DNA of 64,000 bases from Triticum aestivum (GCF_018294505.1 NC_057803.1:682685715-682749714), one strand, 5' to 3'; counted from the first letter of the stretch, positions 10,315 through 21,550 are shown. The notes: generated from the letters alone by a model not told the origin. Made by a program: numbers and translations.

Positions 10315-13212
10315 ATGTCCGGTTCCGACCTTCGAGGCCGATGGATGACGGAGGAGGATGTGCTAAAGTTGAGAGAGGCCAGGTTCTTGACCGGCGAAAT
10401 CTCGCATAGGCTGCCTGCTCAAGGGCAGGTCATTCCCACTCCCAAGCCCGGTGAGAGTGTGGTGTTCATGTCTCACTTCCTTCGGGGGCTAGGCTTCCCG
10501 ACGGATCCCTTCGTGAGGGGGCTCATGTATTATTATGGGCTGGAATTTCACGACTTAGCCCCGGAGTCCATCCTCCATATTTCCTCATTCATCGTTGTGT
10601 GTGAAGCCTTCCTCCGTATCACTCCTCACTTTGGACTATGGCTCAAGACCTTCAAAGTAGAGCCGAAGATGATCAAGGGACGGCACGCGGAGTGCGGAGG
10701 TGCTCTTATAAGCAAGAATGTTGGTACTCCATGGCCCGAGGGCTCTTTTCAAGAGGAGTCCAGCTTATGGCAACGAGAGTGGTTTTATATCACCGCTCCC
10801 AGGGCCCCTAAGTGGGTGGCGCCACCTGCCTTTCGCTCGGGTCCCCCGCCACGACTAGCGTCGTGGGTCAATACGGGGCTGGACTGGGGTCCGGCAAAGG
10901 ACATGCCCCTGTTGCAGGGCCACATCCGAGATCTCCTAGAAAGAAACATCAGTCTGGTCGTGGTGACGCAGGTTATGTTAATTCGCCGAGTTCTGTCCTG
11001 CAAATGTCACCCCCTCCGCCTGTGGGAGTTCAACCCGGAGGGACCACGAGTTCTCCAACATTTTCTTGGCATGACGCCCGTGGAGGTGTACAAATTGTTC
11101 TTCAGACCACAAGCAGTGTGTCTGGATTCTACGAAGGATGCAGGTCTGAGCTGCAATCGTCCGGATACTCAAGTAAGTAGCCTTGTGCCCGGACTCGCTA
11201 TCTGTATATCTATCATAAAATTGCCCCTAAAAGAGTTGTCCCTTAAACAGGAGTGGATAGCGAAAGCAAAGCTAATCAGGTGTCCGGCCCCCCTCCCCGA
11301 GACCACACCGGGTCCCATGCTAGTCAGGATGTTGGAGGCTGTGCCTTCAAAGGGAAGCGAGGGAGGGGACAAGGGAGCTACAGCCTCCTCAAAGGAGGTT
11401 GTCCGGAAGGGAGGAATCGAAAATTCCTCTCCTCAGGGGAAGAAGAGGACCGCCTCTGAAGACCCGGAGACCATGGCCTTAAAGCGGGGGAAGAAATCTT
11501 CGCCAGAGGGTCGTGTGCTGGGGGATACTTTGGCCGAATTATGCCCTCAAGGGGATCATCCCTCCACCGAGCCGTAAGAAGAGAGGAGTTTTCTTTTTAA
11601 GAAACGAGAGAAATCCCTGCTTTGTATCTGAGAAAAGTAATCGGAAACTTACCTTGCAGCTCGGACCATAGCCCTTCTTAGCAGAGCTCGTCTTCGGGGA
11701 ATCTTCTTCCGGAGATGATGGAGAGCGGAACGCCTCCCCTTGCCGTACCGCCTTGCGAGGCGGGCGACCCTGAGGTATCGTCGCAGAGGGTTTCTCCGAA
11801 TCCGGCGGGGCTAGAAGGTAGTCATATGGCCCCCCAAAGCCCTCCGCGACCGGCCTTCGAAAAGGGCCATCGGACGAGTCCGGTGCCGTCTGGTGCACGG
11901 TCGGAGGAGCTGAAAGATCTGCTAGGGCGAGCATCTATCTCAGAGGAGCACCGTGCATTGATGGGTACGGTGATTGAGAGGATTTCATCCGCGGAGAGCG
12001 GATTGCACGAGGACGTCAGGAGTTTATTGACAGGTTTTGAGGTACGCGAAATAATGTACCCTTTTTGGACAGTTGCACATAAATAAGATGCGCCCTGCGT
12101 AGATAGTAGCCCCTGAGACTCTGTGTGTTGTCAAAAGTGACGGCGCACAGAGGATCATAATCCCATGTCTAATATTCCGCCTTTATACGTTGGTGGCAAA
12201 GTGTCCGGCGGCCAGCCGGACTGACGGATTTGTCGAGCTAAAGTGGCAACTTGACATGGCAGATGCCGACATCGAGTTTGTCAACAAGCGGCCTGACGAG
12301 GCACAAGGTATATAATTCCTTCAGCGACGCTTGGTAAGAGGACCTTTATGCCAGTATCTTACAATGTGTGCGCTTGATGCAGATGGTGCTGCTGCCATGG
12401 AAAATCTTCAGGCGGAACTTGCCCGAGCCAAGGAGCAAGCCAGGAAAAGTGATGCGGCTGCCGGAAAGGCAATTGAAGAGCTGAAAGCCAAACAGGCTGC
12501 TCACTGCCGAAGCAAGAAGGAAATGGCCGAGATGGCCGTGAGGCTGAAGAACGCTGCTGACCGTTGCAAACTTCTTGACAAAGAAGATCAGGCGGAACAG
12601 ACGGACCTGAAGAAGGCCGTTGCCGATCCCAAGGATGCTCGCTCTGCGATGAGAGCTATGAAGGAGGAGCTGCGTCAGGCCAGAGAGATCGTGGCTGGAA
12701 AGCCCTTTATGCTGCGGAGGAAGTTCTGTGATCCTAAACATGCTCCGTTAGACCAGATGTGGAGTAGGGCGGACACCTATATGGATTTAGCAGCGAGTGC
12801 CACAGATGCGGCCGAACACTCCCGAGATCAAGAAGATCGCGAAGTGGAAAAGCTTTTCTGGTCGTAGTTCCACAATCTAGAGCGTCCACTGTCCTTAGCC
12901 GATCATTTGGCCGAATGGGCCGAGCTAAATAGGTTGTCCGGACTCGCCATGAAGTATGTCATGAGTCATCTGTGGCCAGAGAGGCCAAAGCCGAAAAGTT
13001 ATTTCAACTTCGTGCAGCAGTTCCTTGGTGCGGCGCCGCATATCAGTGCGATGAAGAGGTCAGCGTGCATAGAGGGTGCGCGGATGGCTCTTGCCCGTGT
13101 CAAGACACTCTGGGCGGAAATGGAAGCCACCGATGTTGCATCCCCAGATTCGGTGGAAGCCGAGTACCTGCCGAGCTCTATATTCAGGAAGTTCTGCAAG
13201 GCGCTCATTTAA
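10315..13212 (+). pseudogene. Antisense PF04195-type gene of element C, spliced, one nonsense codon
   Basis: Exon 1 (10315-11172) encodes ~286 residues of the 'putative gypsy type transposon' family (PF04195), including FLRGLGFPTDPF and LAPESILHISSF. The molecular role of the family is not known to me. A 78-bp intron with canonical ends (GTAAGT...AACAG, 11173-11250) keeps frame. A basic, serine-rich stretch follows up to a donor near 11574, then a middle exon around 11700-12040. The last exon begins at 12383 and holds a long alanine/glutamate/lysine-rich coiled coil, then a conserved C-terminal region ending at 13212. A TAG at 12865-12867 interrupts the motif LFWS; element D has CAG (Gln) at this codon. 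The exon phases agree with element D. The gene converges on gag-protease. Confidence 0.65.
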
Positions 13213-13343
13213 TAGAGACGCAGTGCTCGAAGGATACTATATTCGAATAGCATATATTATTTGTAAAACAATATTTTGATAAATTGTGGAAGCTTTTTAT
13301 ACTTGTGCCTGCAAGTATTATTATACCTCCTGCGTAACCGTTT

Positions 13344-13344
<1 letters not shown>

Positions 13345-13380
<36 letters not shown>
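13345..13380. repeat. (AT)n microsatellite
   Basis: About 16-17 AT dinucleotides directly downstream of the antisense gene of element C. Element D lacks it at the same place. Confidence 0.95.
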
Positions 13381-13381
<1 letters not shown>

Positions 13382-13782
13382 CTGAAAGATGGCAGTCGTC
13401 GGCTTCAGCCCCTACGCACATAATGCGGGGGTGTTCGCAGAAGGCGCATTTTCACACTTGACCCAACGTCTTGGTCCTACAAAGGAGGTGATAGTGCAGC
13501 GAACTAGGCAATCGGACTATGATGCTTTATCACTTTCACTTAGCCATAGGAGTTTGATAGTGAGGCTACTTATATAGCCCCTGGTGGCGCCTGCGCTCGC
13601 CCGAACTCGGGGCGCGTATGCGGCTGGCCGGGAAACGGCCCTTCATTAATGCGGAGGAATCCTAAAGATTCTGGTAAGTCATCGAGTGGTTGACCAGTCT
13701 CACGCTATATGATGACAGTCAGTTTTCGGCTTTCTCTACTGAGGTGCTCGCCTGGCCGAACCGGGGCACAATCGCAGTAGTT

Positions 13783-13837
13783 CTCCTGGTGCCGCCTTAG
13801 CCTATAGAGCGGAACGTAAGGCAGCAAAACACAGGAG
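13783..13837. other. Conserved hairpin module, element C copy
   Basis: Outer arms CTCCTG / CAGGAG and inner arms GCCTTA / TAAGGC flank a loop containing GCC and GCGGAACG. Related hairpins lie at 27766-27820 (D), 3194-3247 and 4217-4268 (B). The surrounding ~170 bases (from gacagtcagttttcggc to gctgatgcatataa) are also conserved. It lies between the convergent genes. The strand of action is unknown; the element's genomic RNA would be the minus strand. Confidence 0.55.
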
Positions 13838-13839
13838 CC

Positions 13840-14640
13840 AGGCAAACCCAACATTTGACCAAAGACATGATTCGGAGCTGATGCATATAAGGCCAAACTC
13901 GCGACACCAAACACTCCCTAAGGTATTCGGTCTTTATGAGGGCCGGTGGGATAACGCCCTTAGTAATAAGCCCCTAGTGTCCAGGTACGTGCAAAATTCT
14001 GACGTGGCCACATGCCAAAACACCAGCCTCCTCCTTGGTTATATCAAGAAACCGGGGGATGTGTATGAACAAGAGACAGTAAAAAAGGTTTACACAGGGT
14101 CTTAATCTGAAAAGAATCCTTGGAACGGGTCCCTGCTCCACGTCTGCGCCTGTGTCTCCGTTGTGCCGTATCCTGGACGGGTGTAGCACGGTGTTCATCT
14201 GTAAAAGAGAGGAACTTAATTAAAGAAAGATTGTGCCGAACATAAGTTATACTAAATAAACGAAGTATAAATCGAAATGGGTAAAATTGAGCTTTATTGT
14301 CTCTTGTTTTATATGCGTGGAGCCCCTAGTACAGGGGTATACGGCTATTAAGCCTTTATCAATTGTATGTTTATGCTGGACTCGTCTAGCCGTGTCCGTG
14401 GTGTTGACGACCTGTTTAGATGCTTTGGCTGGTGAAGCCACTTTATTGTGGGGCTATCAAGGTAGCCGCACTGTTTTCCATGAGGGGGAAACACTCAATG
14501 TTTTCCCTTTAACCAGATGATGCCTCGTGGACCGGGCATCTTAAGCGTAAGAGATGCATAATGCAGTATTGTGTTAAAGCGGGGGAAAGCTTCGCGTCCC
14601 AGCAGTGCTTGATAGCTACTAGAGAATGGGGTAATGTGGA
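13840..14640. other. Spacer between convergent genes of element C
   Basis: No gene seen. The minus strand next to 14648 still carries decayed protease-like sequence. The rest is non-coding and partly alignable by eye with 27860-28530 in element D. Confidence 0.5.
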
Positions 14641-14647
14641 AAGTTAG

Positions 14648-17509
14648 CTATTCGCGACGGAAGTTATCGGGGGAGCCGGACATAACTTCTAGCCGGAGCG
14701 AACCCATACAGCGGGCATCCGGGCCTGGCGTTACCCCTTGAAAGGAGGTTTTGCTATGGCGAATTTTTGTTGGGTCTATCCCCATGTTGCGGATTGTTTC
14801 CTGGTATAACAGGTTTAGACTACTACCGCCGTCCATCAAGACATTTGTAAAGCAGAGTCCACCGATTATTGGATCTGATACCAAGGCAGTCAAGCCCGCG
14901 TTCCGGATACTTCTAGAGTAATCCTGATGGTCGAAGGTGATTGGTTTTAACAACCAATGGACAGACTCCTTTGGGATAGGCCGTATGGCGTGTATCTCTG
15001 GTGGCGCCGTTCTGTTCGTCATGTGAAGTAAGTTTACTGTTTTGACTTCTTGTGGGAAATCCTTTTGTTTCTTGGTGCTCTGCTTGTGGGGTTCATCGTC
15101 GTCCTCGCTTGGTGTGTCGAGCCCCTTGTGTTCGGCGTTGAGCTTGTCAGCGTGCTTGAAAACCCAACAATCTCTATGGGTATGGTTCGCAGGCTTCCTG
15201 GGAGTACTGTGTATTTGACATATCTTGTCCAAGATTTTGTTTAAGTTGGATAGCTCGTCCCTGTTATCCTTGAGGGGCGGCTTTCTCTGATTCTGCCGCG
15301 AGCTTTTGAATCTGGCATTGACCGCCGTGCTCTTTGGGTTGTTTCCCTTATTCCGGCGCTGGTCCTTGCTGCGTCGGGGTTTTCCGTTTCCATCCCTAAC
15401 TTCAGATGTACTTGGGTCGCTGGTGCTACATCTTGCCAACCAGCTGTCCTCTCCTGCGCAAAAGCGGGTCATGAGGCTTGTTAATGCGGCCATTGTTCTT
15501 GGCTTTTCTTGGCCGAGGTGTCTGGCGAGCCATTCGTCTCGAACGTTGTGCTTAAAAGCTGCTAGGGCTTCGGCGTCCGGACAGTCGACTATCTGATTCT
15601 TTTTAGTAAGAAATCTGTTCCAGAATTTCCGGGCTGACTCTCCGGGCTGTTGAGTTATGTGACTGAGATCGTCTGCATCCGGAGGGCGGACATAGGTCCC
15701 TTGAAAATTTGCCCGAAAAGCATCCTCAAGCTCTTCCCAACTTCCAATGGTGTTTTCGGGAAGGCTTTTGAGCCAATGCCGAGCTGGCCCTTTAAGCTTG
15801 AGGGGTAAGTATTTTATGGCGTGGAGGTCATCTCCTCTGGCCATGTGTATGTGGAGGATATAATCCTCGATCCAGACCCCAGGGTCTGTTGTTCCGTCGT
15901 ACGCCTCTATGTTTACGGGCTTGAATCCTGCTGGAAATTCATGGTCCAGCACCTCATCGGTGAAACATAGGGGGTGTGCGGCACCCCTGTATTTGGGTGT
16001 GCCGTGATGTTCGGATATTAGTTGTGTTGCATTGCTTACTAGAGCTTTCTTTCTTGGCCCGTATATTGATCTGGCTGGGCCATCTTTTTGATGCGGATCC
16101 TTTGGTGGATCGCGTGCCGGCTTGTGTGCGCCGCCCCTTGCCGCTCCATGCTGGCCATGCGGTCATCCATCCAACCGAATGGCTTTCCTATTTTTTGACT
16201 GCGGGGGCTCTAAGGCCTTTTTGTCAAATTCAGGCAGTAGCTTTGGCTTTGGATAGCTTTTTGTGCGGCGACTGCCGGCATATTTATCTGCGGTGTTGCG
16301 TACTTTGCTCCATCTGATTCTGAGTGCATCTTCCGCAGTTTTTAGCTTCCGCTTCTGCTTTTTCAGGCTATGCATAGTGACGACGAGCCTTCTGTGGAGG
16401 TTCTTCCGCTCCATGAGTTTATCCGGCGTAAGGTCGTCCGGACTGTTGTTTTCGCCGGGGACGGGGTGTTCGGTTTGTTTATCCAAGTTGCCCTGTTCGG
16501 ACGCTTGCTCGAAGGCATGTTCGTCGTCCGTCGGCTCGTCCTGCTCTATGGCTGGGTCTGTATGGCTGATGTCTCTGTCGAGGCAGGGCTTGGAGCGGCG
16601 CTTACATCGCTGCTTTGATGGCTTTTCGAGTGAATGATTCCTTGTTGCATCCCTGTGTTCCTCGTTGTCGCTTCCTTTGGGTGTGTCCACCATGTATACA
16701 TCATGAGATGAGGTGGCTGTCCAGCGCCTTATAGGCGTTGGTTCATGTTCGTCTCCTACATCGTCGTCCATACCGTTGATGTCTTCGGAGTCGAAGTCGA
16801 GCACATCGTTTAAATTATCGACAATGGCTACGAAGTGGGTGGTGGGTGGGCATCGAATTTCTTCGTCGTCCACATCCCAATCCTGCCGGTCATAGTCCGG
16901 CCAGGGCTCTCCTGATAACGAGAGAGACTTTAGTGAATTCAGAATATCGCCGAAGGGCGAGTGCTGAAAGATGTCCGCGGAGGTGAACTCCATGATCGGC
17001 GCCCAATCGGGTTCGATCGGTAGGGGCGCAGAGGGCTCGGAGTCAGGAGAGGAGTCCGGCTCCTTGGAGTCACGGCCTTCGCAGAGAATAGGGCTGGTGT
17101 TCGGCTCGCTCGCCATAGAGATTGCAGCCCCCGAGGTGGCATCTAACCACCCATCCTCGATTGGTGTGATCGGCTCCGAGCTAGGGGTCGGAGCGGACAC
17201 AGCTGCGGCCTCCAGGGCGCTGTTCGGCGGCAGAGCTAAATCATGCCTATCGTGACAGTGCGGCGCGCTCGGCTGTGGCTCGAATCCGTCGAAGATCAAG
17301 TCTCCGTGGATGTCGGCCGTGTAGTTCAAACTTCCAAATCTGACCTGATGGCCAGGGGCGTAGCTTTCGATCTGCTCCACATGACCAAGCGAATTGGCCC
17401 GCAGTGCAAAGCCGCCGAATATGAAGATCTGTCCGGGGAGAAAAGTCTCACCCTGGATTGCATCGTTGTTGATGATCGAAGAAGCCATCGGGGCTAAAAG
17501 TGACGACAT
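14648..17509 (-). pseudogene. Element C gag-protease, one internal stop and a truncating stop
   Basis: The frame opens at the ATG at 17507-17509, only 26 nt inside the LTR. Residues 1-448 form an acidic, proline/serine-rich N-terminal extension with a basic, coiled-coil-like end. A single in-frame TGA (16163-16165) separates it from the second part, which continues in the same frame. That part holds the retrotransposon gag domain (GPARHWLKSLPE, FQGTYVRPPD, LTKKNQIVDC) and a retropepsin-like site (LMDGGSSLNLLY, around 14830). A TAG at 14648-14650 stands where element D reads a sense codon, and remains of the protease follow out of frame. There is no RT. The protein would form the particle but needs a partner element for replication. 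Confidence 0.8.
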
Positions 17510-17535
17510 AGAGGAACTCTCAATGAAAGCACCAA

Positions 17536-18008
17536 TGTCGGTGTCAAAACCGGCGGATCTCGGGTAGGGGATCCCGAACTGTGCGTCTAGGTCGGATGGT
17601 AACAGGAGGCAGGGGACACGATGTTTTACCCAGGTTCGGGCCCTCTTGATGGAGGTAAAACCCTACGTCCTACTTGATTAATATTGATGATATGGGCAGT
17701 ACAAGAGTAAATCTACCACGAGATCAGAGAGGCTAAACCCTAGAAGCTAGTCTATGGTATGATTGTTGTTCGTCCTACGGACTAAAACTCTCCAGTTTAT
17801 ATAGACACCGAAGAGGGCCAGGGTTACACAGAGTCGGTTACAATGGTAGGAGATCTACATATCCGTATCGCCAAGCTTTCCTTCCACGCCAAGGAAAGTC
17901 TCTTCCGGACACGGGACAAAGTCTTCAATCTTGTATCTTCATAGTCCAGGAGTCCGGCCGAAGATATAGTCCGGCTATCCGGACATCCCCTAATCCAGGA
18001 CTCCCTCA
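17536..18008 (-). repeat. Element C LTR, right copy (5' LTR)
   Basis: 473 bp, ending actccctca before the duplication CAAGG. In element orientation it begins TGAGGGAGTCC and ends ACCGACA. Confidence 0.9.
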
Positions 18009-18013
18009 CAAGG

Positions 18014-19496
18014 TATCAATCCAGTAGGAGGCTACGCGCGAGTCCCTCACACCTGCACAAAACAAATAAATCCTTGCAACAAACGCAAATAGGGGTTGTC
18101 GGTCCCTAGCCACTTACGAGAGTGAGATCTGGTAGATATGATAAGATAATATTTTTGGTATTTTTGTGATAAAGATGCAAAGTAAAATAAAGGCAAAGTA
18201 AATAGCAAAGGAAATAACTAAATAGTAGGAGATCAATATGATAAAGATAGACCCGGGGGCGATAGGTTTCACTAGTGGCTTCTCTCAAGAGCATAAGTAT
18301 TCTACGGTGGGTGAACAAATTACTGTTGAGTAATTGACAGAATTGAGCATAGTTATGAGAAAAGCTAGGTATGATCATGTATAGAGGCATCACGTCCGAG
18401 ACAAGTAGACCGACTCCTGCCTGCATCTACTACTATTACTCCATTCATCGACCGCTATCCAGCATGCATCTAGAGTATTAAGTTAAAAATAGAGTAACGC
18501 CTTAAGCAAGATGACATGATGTAGAGGGATAGACTCATGCAATATGAAGAAAACCCCATCTTGTTATCCTCGATGGAAACAATACGATACATGCCTTTCT
18601 GCCCCAACTGTCACTGGGAAAGGACACCGCAAGATTGAATCCAAAGCTAAGCACTTCTCGCATTGCAAGAAAGATCAATCTAGTACGCCAAACCAAACTG
18701 ATAATTCAAAGAGACTTGCAAAGATAACCAATCATACATAAAAGAATTCAGAGAAGATTCAAATATTATTCATAGATAGACTTGATCATAAACTCACAAT
18801 TCATCGATCTCAACAAACACACCACAAATAGAAGATTACATCGAATAGTTCTCCACAAGAGAGGGGGAGAACGTTGTATTGGGGTCCAAAAAGAGAGAAG
18901 AAGCCATCTAGCTACTAACTATGGACCCGTAGGTCTGAGGTAAACTACTCACACTTCATCGGAGAGGCTATGGTGTTGATGTAGAAGCCCTCCGTGATCG
19001 ATGCCCCCTCCGGCGGAGCTCCGGAACAGGCCCCAAGATGGGATCTCATGGATACAGAAAGTTACGGTGGTGGAATTAGGGTTTTGGCTCCGTCTCTGAT
19101 CGTTTGGGGGTATGTGGATATATATAGGAGGAAGGAGTACGTCGGTGGAGCAACAAGGGGCCCACGAGGGTGGAGGGCGCGCCTGGTGGGGGTGGGCGCG
19201 CCCCCTAACTCGTGGCCTCCTGTTTCTTTTCTTGATGTAATGTCCAAGTCTCTCTGGTTTTATTCATTGAGAAAATCACGTTCCAGAAGGTTTCATTCCG
19301 TTTGGACTCAGTTTGATATTCGTTTTCTTCGAAACCCTAAAACAGGCAAAAAACAACAATTCTAGGCTGGGCCTCCGGTTAATAGGTTTGTCCCAAAAAT
19401 AATATAAAAGTGGATAATAAAGCCCAATAATGTCCAAAACAGTAGATAATATAGCATAGAGCAATCAAAAATTATAGATACGTTGGAGACGTATCA
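18014..19496 (-). repeat. Element A 5' LTR, main part
   Basis: This is the larger piece of the LTR of element A; the other piece is 9206-9301. With the CAAGG duplication counted once, the LTR is about 1.58 kb. The outer boundary is the sequence ggagacgtatca at 19485-19496, the reverse complement of the same start seen in element E. The base after the boundary is already inside a SINA-like coding frame, which fixes the edge. Confidence 0.8.
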
Positions 19497-20169
19497 CTGG
19501 CCTGCGCGGACTGCCGCGTCGAGCGCCCCGAGAACCAGCGGCAGTGCCAGAAGTGTGAGCGTGGTGGTGGCTTCGACGTGCGGAACACGGCGGTGGACGC
19601 CGTCCTCTCCTCGGTGAGGCAGAGTGCCCACACAAAGGCTGTGGGCTCTATGTCACTTGCGACAAGCTTGCCGATCACCGGAGCGTGTGTCGCTCGCGCC
19701 CTGTAAATGCCCCGTGTGCGGCTACGAAGGCCCGACGCCGGTGCTCTCCCACCACATCAGCACCATGCATCCCATGCCTATGCACAGGATCCAGTACGAC
19801 AAGGTGCTCCAGCTGCAAGTGCCACTGTCGGAGCCACGGCTCTTGCTGTTCGCGGAGGAGGATGGTCGCGCGTTTTTCTTGGTCGGCGGCATGCTCGACA
19901 TCAGTGCGCCTATCGCCATGTCAGTCATCTGCCTCAGAGCGGGGTCGCCCATCTGCAGCACTACGTGGCCAAGCTGTGGGCGAATGGCCCGCTGGGGGAG
20001 CCCAAACTCAGGACCGACACCGTCAAGGTGGAAATGGAGGTGACAAGTAGCAAGGATCCCACGCGACATCGCCGTGCACGAGCTGACCTTCTTCACAGTT
20101 CTGCCCAAGCTGCTGGCCGGGGCTAAGCTTGTGTCCCTCCACATTCAGATTGACAAGCTTACGTCCTAA
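19497..20169 (+). pseudogene. SINA-like E3 ubiquitin ligase, 5' end removed by element A
   Basis: SINA proteins join a RING finger to a SIAH-type zinc finger and a substrate-binding (TRAF-like) domain, and ubiquitinate target proteins. Here the frame starts inside the RING (LACADCRVERPENQRQC) exactly at the LTR boundary. It passes through the SIAH zinc finger (CPHKGCGLYVTCDKLADHR; CPVCGYEGP; HHISTMH) into the C-terminal domain (LLLFAEEDGRAFFLVGG; TFFTVLPKLLAG) and ends at TAA 20167-20169. I find four frameshifts, near 19620, 19705, 19950 and 20059, so it is a pseudogene. The RING N-terminus is missing and should lie beyond the far end of element A. The domain order fits grass SINA-like multigene families. 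Confidence 0.85.
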
Positions 20170-20510
20170 ATGATTCTACAATGCCTTCTGTTTATCTTAG
20201 TAATATGCTAATATAGGTGTTAGCTCGGTCTACTTTAGCTTAAGAGATGGTGGGCTTTGGTGGCATGCAGCAATTACTTCGACATCAGATCAGCAGTTAA
20301 AGTAATTTTCAACAGTCAAACGGATATTTTGTGTTTGTTAGATATAAAGATCTTTTGGGTAAGAAGTATAATAGCTTATAAGAAGTAAGTATAACAGCTT
20401 ATATGCGTGTTTGTTCAGGAAATGATGCATACTTGTGCGAGTTGATGCGACACATCAAAGTAGTAGTACTACTAGTAGTACCCCTCCGATCCTAATGTCT
20501 CTGCGCATAA
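20170..20510. other. 3' flank of the SINA-like remnant
   Basis: No gene. It contains a short local duplication (agtataatagcttataagaag / gtataacagcttatatg, about 20366-20405) and a fragment like a MITE end (cctccgatcctaatgtct). Confidence 0.5.
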
Positions 20511-20783
20511 GGCTGGTCATAGTGGGAGTAACATAGGCGATAACATCACACTTATCTAGACCAAATATATGATGTGGCATGTAATTAATGAAGAAAGAGA
20601 GGCATGTGGTAACATAGCTAGTTACTGTAACATCACACATATCAAAAAAAGATGAGTCTACAACCTAATAAATGGAGTGATGCATGACACAACACATATG
20701 TTACTACCCACTGTGGAGGTAGTAACATAGACTAGTAACATGTGCATGTTACTACTCTAAGTTACTCCACACTGTGACTAGTC
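20511..20783. mobile_element. Tourist/PIF-Harbinger-like MITE
   Basis: 273 bp with imperfect ~26-bp terminal inverted repeats (ggctggtcatagtgggagta at the left, its near complement at the right). It is flanked by the 3-bp duplication TAA at 20508-20510 and 20784-20786. It has no coding capacity. Confidence 0.75.
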
Positions 20784-20786
20784 TAA

Positions 20787-21540
20787 GTCGAGGCGTGGAT
20801 ACCAAGGAGGGCCTAGTTGTGTCTATACTTGGACAACTCATCCGACTGCAGGCACGCCAGGTGCCGTGTGTGGCCTGCATATTAACCAAAACCTCATGCC
20901 TCCATCTTAGCCTCTGTGTTTTAAACTTCTCAATCTCAAGTCCAAGGAGCAACGTGAAACCTATGATTGAGCCAATTGGATGGTTGAGAACACTACAATT
21001 TGTAGCTACAGATGCGTGTGTGAGAGAGGACGAGTGCGTGTGTGCACCTCTTCTGTTCCTGTATAATCTACTAAACTCAGAGTACAAGTGTATGTGGGTG
21101 GCATCGACCTAGGGAGCTAGAGATGGTGTGTGCGAGAAGTCCCGAGAGATAGGTGTGTGCGTGGGAAAGTGGGAGAGAGATGATATGTGTCGATGTAATG
21201 CGTGTGAAAAAAAGACTAGTCTATAGCTCGCCACGAGGCTATTGCTGTCGAACACCCCAATAACCATAAGATATGTATCCGATGGTGCTAGTTATTGCAC
21301 GTACACAACAGTAGAAAAAGAAGTAGTAACATGGCATATGCTACACCACGGTCGAGAACACGTGCCCACATTACGCCATCCGGGAATAGTGCCGCACTTC
21401 GAAACTAGTACCGTCAATAAATTTTGAGCTTGTGTCTCGTCACATTCGAAATTACTACCACGCTATATTTAATTGCAAACCTGTTCACACCGATCACAAC
21501 CTAAACAGTTTCCCACTTAGGAGTGTATTAGTAGTACTCG
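20787..21540. other. Intergenic, upstream of the coiled-coil gene
   Basis: I see no supportable gene. A 112-codon plus-strand frame over 20774-21112 begins inside the MITE end and has no domain-like composition. GT-rich stretches occur around 21125-21210. Confidence 0.4.
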
Positions 21541-21542
21541 GT

Positions 21543-21550
21543 TATAAATA
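21543..21550 (+). promoter_or_regulatory. TATA box for the coiled-coil gene
   Basis: TATAAATA, 90 bases before the ATG at 21640. The leader between is C/A-rich with no upstream ATG in good context, as expected for a plant 5' UTR. Confidence 0.55.

Larger units (their letters stand above)
9302..18008 (-). mobile_element. Element C: non-autonomous gypsy element with antisense gene, TSD CAAGG
   Basis: LTRs at 9302-9770 and 17536-18008 are flanked by CAAGG at 9297-9301 and 18009-18013, so this is a complete insertion into the LTR of element A. The minus strand carries a gag-protease frame starting 26 nt after the 5' LTR. The plus strand carries an intron-containing PF04195-type gene running towards it. 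No RT, RNase H or integrase is present. The polypurine tract on the minus strand abuts 9771 (ggttcaggggctac before TGAGGGAGTCC). The layout fits Tat-lineage elements with accessory antisense ORFs, known from published work on plant Ty3/gypsy extra ORFs. It resembles Triticeae Fatima-like LTRs (name tentative). Confidence 0.9.
1..19496 (-). mobile_element. Element A: non-autonomous Athila-like LTR retrotransposon, 5' part
   Basis: The element runs on the minus strand and continues past the left edge of the window, so its 3' LTR is not seen. Its 5' LTR occupies 9206-9301 plus 18014-19496, split by element C. The LTR starts (minus strand) with TGATACGTCTCC and ends in CA. Next comes an 11-nt spacer and a primer binding site beginning TGGCGCCGTTGCC, which suits tRNA-Asp and is typical of Athila-type gypsy elements. 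The internal region (1-1098 and 6439-9205) holds one degraded ORF and no RT or integrase, so the copy is non-autonomous. B and C are nested in it. The LTR resembles common Triticeae Sabrina/WHAM-type LTRs; that family name is a guess. Confidence 0.8.

Noticed and set aside
16163..16165. Programmed readthrough stop between the N-terminal part and gag in element C
   Set aside because: The downstream gag also has a truncating stop and element D is broken at other places, so simple decay explains it; no readthrough signal was recognised.
20774..21112. 112-codon plus-strand frame after the MITE
   Set aside because: Starts within the MITE end, has no recognisable composition or promoter, and a similar frame exists on the other strand.
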